From Limosilactobacillus alvi (lineage in GTDB: Bacteria > Bacillota > Bacilli > Lactobacillales > Lactobacillaceae): a DNA stretch of 64,000 bases. This document shows, piece by piece, positions 61,384 to 64,000 of this stretch (the stretch's first letter is position 1; each line of letters opens with the position of its first letter). The notes beneath the pieces were generated by a model. It was given only the letters and a program-made list of their open reading frames with translations. It was not told the DNA's origin and searched no databases. The stretch covers positions 1-64,000 of the forward strand of contig NZ_JACJJQ010000006.1 in NCBI RefSeq assembly GCF_016900115.1, written 5' to 3'. The translations under genes were made by a program, and so were the position numbers.

Positions 61384-61893
61384 CTACTTTAGTTTATCGT
61401 AGGGATATTGGTGAACCCGAGCCAAATTGGGAAAGCCTTGTTGGCGTAATGCTTCATAAATAACAATGGCGGCACTATTTGAAAGGTTTAAGGCCCGAAT
61501 ATTTTGATCATCTTGGGGAATTCGAATTGCTAATTCTGGATATTGCCGCATAAATGGCTCTGGCAAGCCAGTCGTTTCCTTCCCGAAGAGAAAGTAATGA
61601 TCCCCTTCAGTTTGGTAGTTCACTTCGGTATAATCACGAGTCGCAAACTTTGAGACTAAATATAATTTTTTCAGATCGGAAACCGTGTCCATGAAAGATG
61701 GTAAATCATCATGGTAAACCACCTTAACTTTATCCCAGTAATCTAACCCCGCCCGCTTCAGATGCTTGTCATCAGTTGAAAAGCCGAGCGGTTTAATCAA
61801 ATGCAAGACTGTATCCGTCCCCGCACAAGTCCGGGCAATATTTCCAGTATTGGCGGGAAAGAGGGGTTCAAATAAAACGATATGGTTAGTCAT
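61384..61893 (-). CDS. trmL: tRNA (cytidine(34)-2'-O)-methyltransferase
   Basis: This SPOUT methyltransferase modifies the wobble ribose of certain Leu tRNAs. It begins HIVLFEPLFPANTGNIARTC and ends with the knot motifs FGKETTGLP and IRALNLSNSAAIVIYEAL. It is 169 residues from ATG 61893, 6 bases after AAGGAG. An in-frame run of 30 codons upstream passes through a terminator hairpin and is leader. Confidence 0.94.
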   Translation of the reverse strand: MTNHIVLFEPLFPANTGNIARTCAGTDTVLHLIKPLGFSTDDKHLKRAGLDYWDKVKVVYHDDLPSFMDTVSDLKKLYLVSKFATRDYTEVNYQTEGDHYFLFGKETTGLPEPFMRQYPELAIRIPQDDQNIRALNLSNSAAIVIYEALRQQGFPNLARVHQYPYDKLK

Positions 61894-61912
61894 AAAATTC
61901 TCCTTAATAAAC

Positions 61913-62031
61913 AAAAAAAGCAGGGTCTCGGTGTGGGCACGGCGAAACGCTGCTTTAGTGAAGTGCTCTTTGGTAAGTACCAACGAAATTGTTCGATGTC
62001 ACTTACCAAATGATTTCTGCCAATTATTTTA
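61913..62031 (-). promoter_or_regulatory. trmL leader with stem-loop and intrinsic terminator
   Basis: On the minus strand a possible promoter (TTGAAT at 62048-62053, 16 bp, TAAAAT at 62026-62031) is followed by a perfect 10-bp stem (TTTGGTAAGT/ACTTACCAAA, 62001-62010 with 61969-61978), then a hairpin AAGCAG...CTGCTT with T7 (about 61913-61958). The T-run ends only 20 bases before the trmL ATG, with the ribosome-binding site in between, so trmL transcripts must pass it. Confidence 0.6.
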
Positions 62032-62110
62032 ACACAACGCCTTAAGAATTCAATCATTTTTGCTTCATTTTTTTAGATTTTCAATTGGTTGGCCAGCATG
62101 AGTTTATTTT

Positions 62111-62962
62111 CTAAGCATGCAAGAGCTCAACTTCAACGGTAACTTCAGCTAAGTTAGCTAGCTCAGCTTCTCCAAGTTGCCGGGCTTGTTTCCCCCAATG
62201 AAGGGGCGACATTGCAACTAAATCTTTGCGCAATTCCGGAGCTAGTTTAAACCGATAGTTAATCGGGATGACCGTCCCGTTTGGATACCGCCGCAAGAAT
62301 CGCTCCTTAACCAAATGATTATCATAGTTTCGGTGTTGGTCATCAGCTGGATAAAGTAAATTACGGAGCTCACGCAAATAATTACCTGTTGGAATAATCT
62401 TTAACACCTTTCCGCCTGGCTTTAAGACCCGGTCAAATTCATCATAATCGGCGGGGGAAAAGAGCTCAATCACTGCATCTAAGCTTGCGGTTTGGAATGG
62501 TAACTTCCGTAAATCGGCAACACAAAAAAATAGCTTTGCCGGATCAAGTTGAGTCGCTAAGTTCACCCCTGCTTTTGAAATATCAAAACCTGCCAAGGCA
62601 TCATCTGCCTGGTGACGTAGCTTCTCCAACTGGGCTAAGGGGGTTCCTTCACCAGTTCCAACATCAATAAGGCGAATTGGCTGACTTGGCAAATGAGTGT
62701 TAATTACTTCCACCATTGGTTTAAATAATCCGGCAGTTAGAACCCGGCGTCGCGCCGCTAACATTACTTGATCATAGCCGTTTTGGGCGCTTGCTCCTTG
62801 AAGAAAATGGATAAACCCAGCCCGGTTAAAGTCCCACTGATGGCCATTTGTGCAGCGAATACTTTGATTTCCCACCACAGTAAAAGCGGCTTGGCAAATT
62901 GGACAAGCTAACATTTCACCATGCTTTACAACCCATTGAGCAGCTAATTCACGTTTTTTCAA
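62111..62962 (-). CDS. RlmA-type 23S rRNA (guanine-N1)-methyltransferase
   Basis: 283 residues. An N-terminal zinc-binding domain (LACPICQAAF...CTNGHQWD) precedes a SAM-dependent methyltransferase domain with motif I LIDVGTGEGTPL and post-motif region AVIELFSPADYDEFDRVLKPGG. The family methylates G745 or G748 of 23S rRNA (RlmA-I, or RlmA-II/TlrB in Gram-positives, the latter affecting tylosin response). TTG 62962 is preferred, with GAGGAGA seven bases upstream; GTG 62977 overlaps that site. Confidence 0.9.
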   Translation of the reverse strand: MKKRELAAQWVVKHGEMLACPICQAAFTVVGNQSIRCTNGHQWDFNRAGFIHFLQGASAQNGYDQVMLAARRRVLTAGLFKPMVEVINTHLPSQPIRLIDVGTGEGTPLAQLEKLRHQADDALAGFDISKAGVNLATQLDPAKLFFCVADLRKLPFQTASLDAVIELFSPADYDEFDRVLKPGGKVLKIIPTGNYLRELRNLLYPADDQHRNYDNHLVKERFLRRYPNGTVIPINYRFKLAPELRKDLVAMSPLHWGKQARQLGEAELANLAEVTVEVELLHA

Positions 62963-63116
62963 AACTTTTCTCCTCACTTTATGGCTAATGGTCTAATTTT
63001 AGTTAATTTCCGATTGTTAATCAACCACCCAAGTGGTCAGAACCCCTATCTGCCCCTAGCAAAACGATTTCATTATTGCTATTATTAAGGAGTAATTTAA
63101 GAAGGAGGTCTTTCTT

Positions 63117-64000
63117 TTGACTGAAAAGTTTATGATTGGGACTTACACCAGTAAAACCAGTAAGGGGATTTACGGGGTAACCCTTGACACTGACGCTGAA
63201 AAGTTATCAACCCCTTGGGTCGTTGCTGAAACCCAAAAGCCATCCTATCTTCAAGTAATTGACGATAAGGTAGCAGCCGTTAAACAAGCTGGCAAAGACG
63301 GTGGAATTGCCACGTATCAAATTGAAAATGATCACGCTACGATGCTCGATCAATCATTAGCGGCTGGCTCACCACCAGCCTACGTTAGCTACGATGCTGA
63401 AAAGCACCTTTTGTTCTCGGCTAACTATCACACTGGTGATATCAAGGTGTACAAGGTTGATGATGGCTGGAAACTAACCCTCACCGACTCAGTTCATCAT
63501 GAAGGCGCAACTGGTCCAGAACCTGAACAAGATAGTCCGCACCCCCACTTTGCTGACTTGACTCCTGACCACCGCCTGGTAGTTTGTGATCTGGGGATGG
63601 ACCTCGTTGTCGTTTACGACCTTTCTGACGACGGCAAATTAACCGCTAAGTCTCGTTACCAATCAGAAGCCGGGTTTGGTTCCCGTCATATTACTTTCTC
63701 CCCTGATGGGAAGTTTGCCTACCTGCTTGGCGAACTTTCTAGCAAACTCGAAGTTTTAAAGTACAACGCTGAAAATGGTGCCTTTGCCCATGTTCAAACA
63801 ATCAAGACGATTCCAGCTGATTGGACTAGCCACAATGGGGCCGCTGCTATTCACATGACTAAGGATGGTAAGTTCATCTACACTTCCAACCGGGGTGAAA
63901 ATACCATTGCCGTCTTTGCCATTCAAGCTGACGGAACCGTTGAACACATTCAATCGATCAGCACTGAAGGTGACTTCCCCCGAGACTTTGAATTAAGTAC
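63117..64000 (+). CDS. Lactonase (6-phosphogluconolactonase-like), partial at window end
   Basis: The first 294 residues or so of a seven-bladed beta-propeller lactonase of the YkgB/Pgl family. It starts at TTG 63117, 8 bases after AAGGAGG: MTEKFMIGTYTSKTSKGIYGV. Repeated propeller motifs include PSYLQVIDD, DSPHPHFADLTPD, GFGSRHITFSPDGKFAYLLGE and HNGAAAIHMTKDGKFIYTSNRG. Some members hydrolyse 6-phosphogluconolactone in the pentose phosphate pathway; specificity here is not certain. The C-terminus lies beyond the window. Confidence 0.93.
   Translation, partial: MTEKFMIGTYTSKTSKGIYGVTLDTDAEKLSTPWVVAETQKPSYLQVIDDKVAAVKQAGKDGGIATYQIENDHATMLDQSLAAGSPPAYVSYDAEKHLLFSANYHTGDIKVYKVDDGWKLTLTDSVHHEGATGPEPEQDSPHPHFADLTPDHRLVVCDLGMDLVVVYDLSDDGKLTAKSRYQSEAGFGSRHITFSPDGKFAYLLGELSSKLEVLKYNAENGAFAHVQTIKTIPADWTSHNGAAAIHMTKDGKFIYTSNRGENTIAVFAIQADGTVEHIQSISTEGDFPRDFELS

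Noticed and set aside
61894-61983. Longer TrmL starting at TTG 61983.
   Set aside because: The extension runs through the terminator hairpin and T-run; ATG 61893 has the ribosome-binding site and the conserved N-terminus.

Overview
The window is a stretch of low-to-moderate GC Firmicutes chromosome, almost certainly Lactobacillaceae. Gene order (tuf / rnjB / rpsO / rpsT / holA / comE / ftsW, a dcw cluster running mraZ to divIVA to ileS, a T-box leader on ileS, rpoY) and the protein sequences point to the Limosilactobacillus reuteri/fermentum group; the species is an inference. Nearly all genes lie on the minus strand. The plus-strand exceptions are rpsT, def, rpoY, a diacylglycerol-kinase-like gene, a 39-residue DUF4044 protein and a lactonase cut by the window end. 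I saw no tRNA, rRNA, CRISPR array, insertion sequence or prophage.

Layout: 0-6 kb, translation and RNA decay (EF-Tu, a TPR protein, an RNase J2-like protein, S15, S20). 5.8-14.1 kb, DNA polymerase III delta, the comEA-comEB-comEC uptake operon (comEC is broken), then a Lon-like PDZ protease, coaD, rsmD, ylbG and ftsW. 14.4-18.1 kb, typA, an inositol-phosphatase-family gene, a UPF0223 gene and peptide deformylase. 18.2-21.7 kb, an exopolysaccharide-type operon (degenerate-GGDEF-like membrane protein, 49-residue membrane protein, GT2 synthase, GH8 hydrolase) in which two genes are interrupted. 22-24.3 kb, rpoY, a lipid kinase and an Spx paralogue without its CxxC. 24.3-30.5 kb, a GtfA/GtfB-like glycosyltransferase pair, a broken membrane-protein gene and an LPQTG-anchored Ala/Ser-rich surface protein. 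31-41.1 kb, prs, recD2 with a separate small gene that duplicates its N-terminal domain, a TPR protein, and a tRNA-thiolation and nucleotide-housekeeping group (mnmA, DUF1831, cysteine desulfurase, mtnN, nudix, cold-shock). 41.2-58.6 kb, ileS and the division/cell-wall cluster. 58.7-64 kb, ftsK, trmL, an RlmA-type methyltransferase and a lactonase.

Three features stand out. First, a family of roughly 180-300 bp interspersed elements occupies every non-coding gap longer than 300 bp. All copies sit downstream of minus-strand genes, each ends in an intrinsic terminator when read on that strand, and the body has several self-complementary modules that are gained or lost between copies. Second, three accessory genes (comEC, the GGDEF-like gene, the 27.5-28.1 kb membrane-protein gene) are each interrupted by one TAA in an otherwise continuous frame, and a fourth (GT2) by a one-base shift at a T5 run. 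Third, a free-standing copy of the RecD2 N-terminal domain is encoded immediately upstream of recD2.

Smaller regulatory points: an intrinsic terminator in the trmL leader that any trmL transcript must pass, three 10-bp-phased repeats upstream of mraZ, a competence-type box in front of comEA, and a G8/A7 tract in the leader of the surface protein. All calls come from reading the sequence without searches; family names are by recognition.
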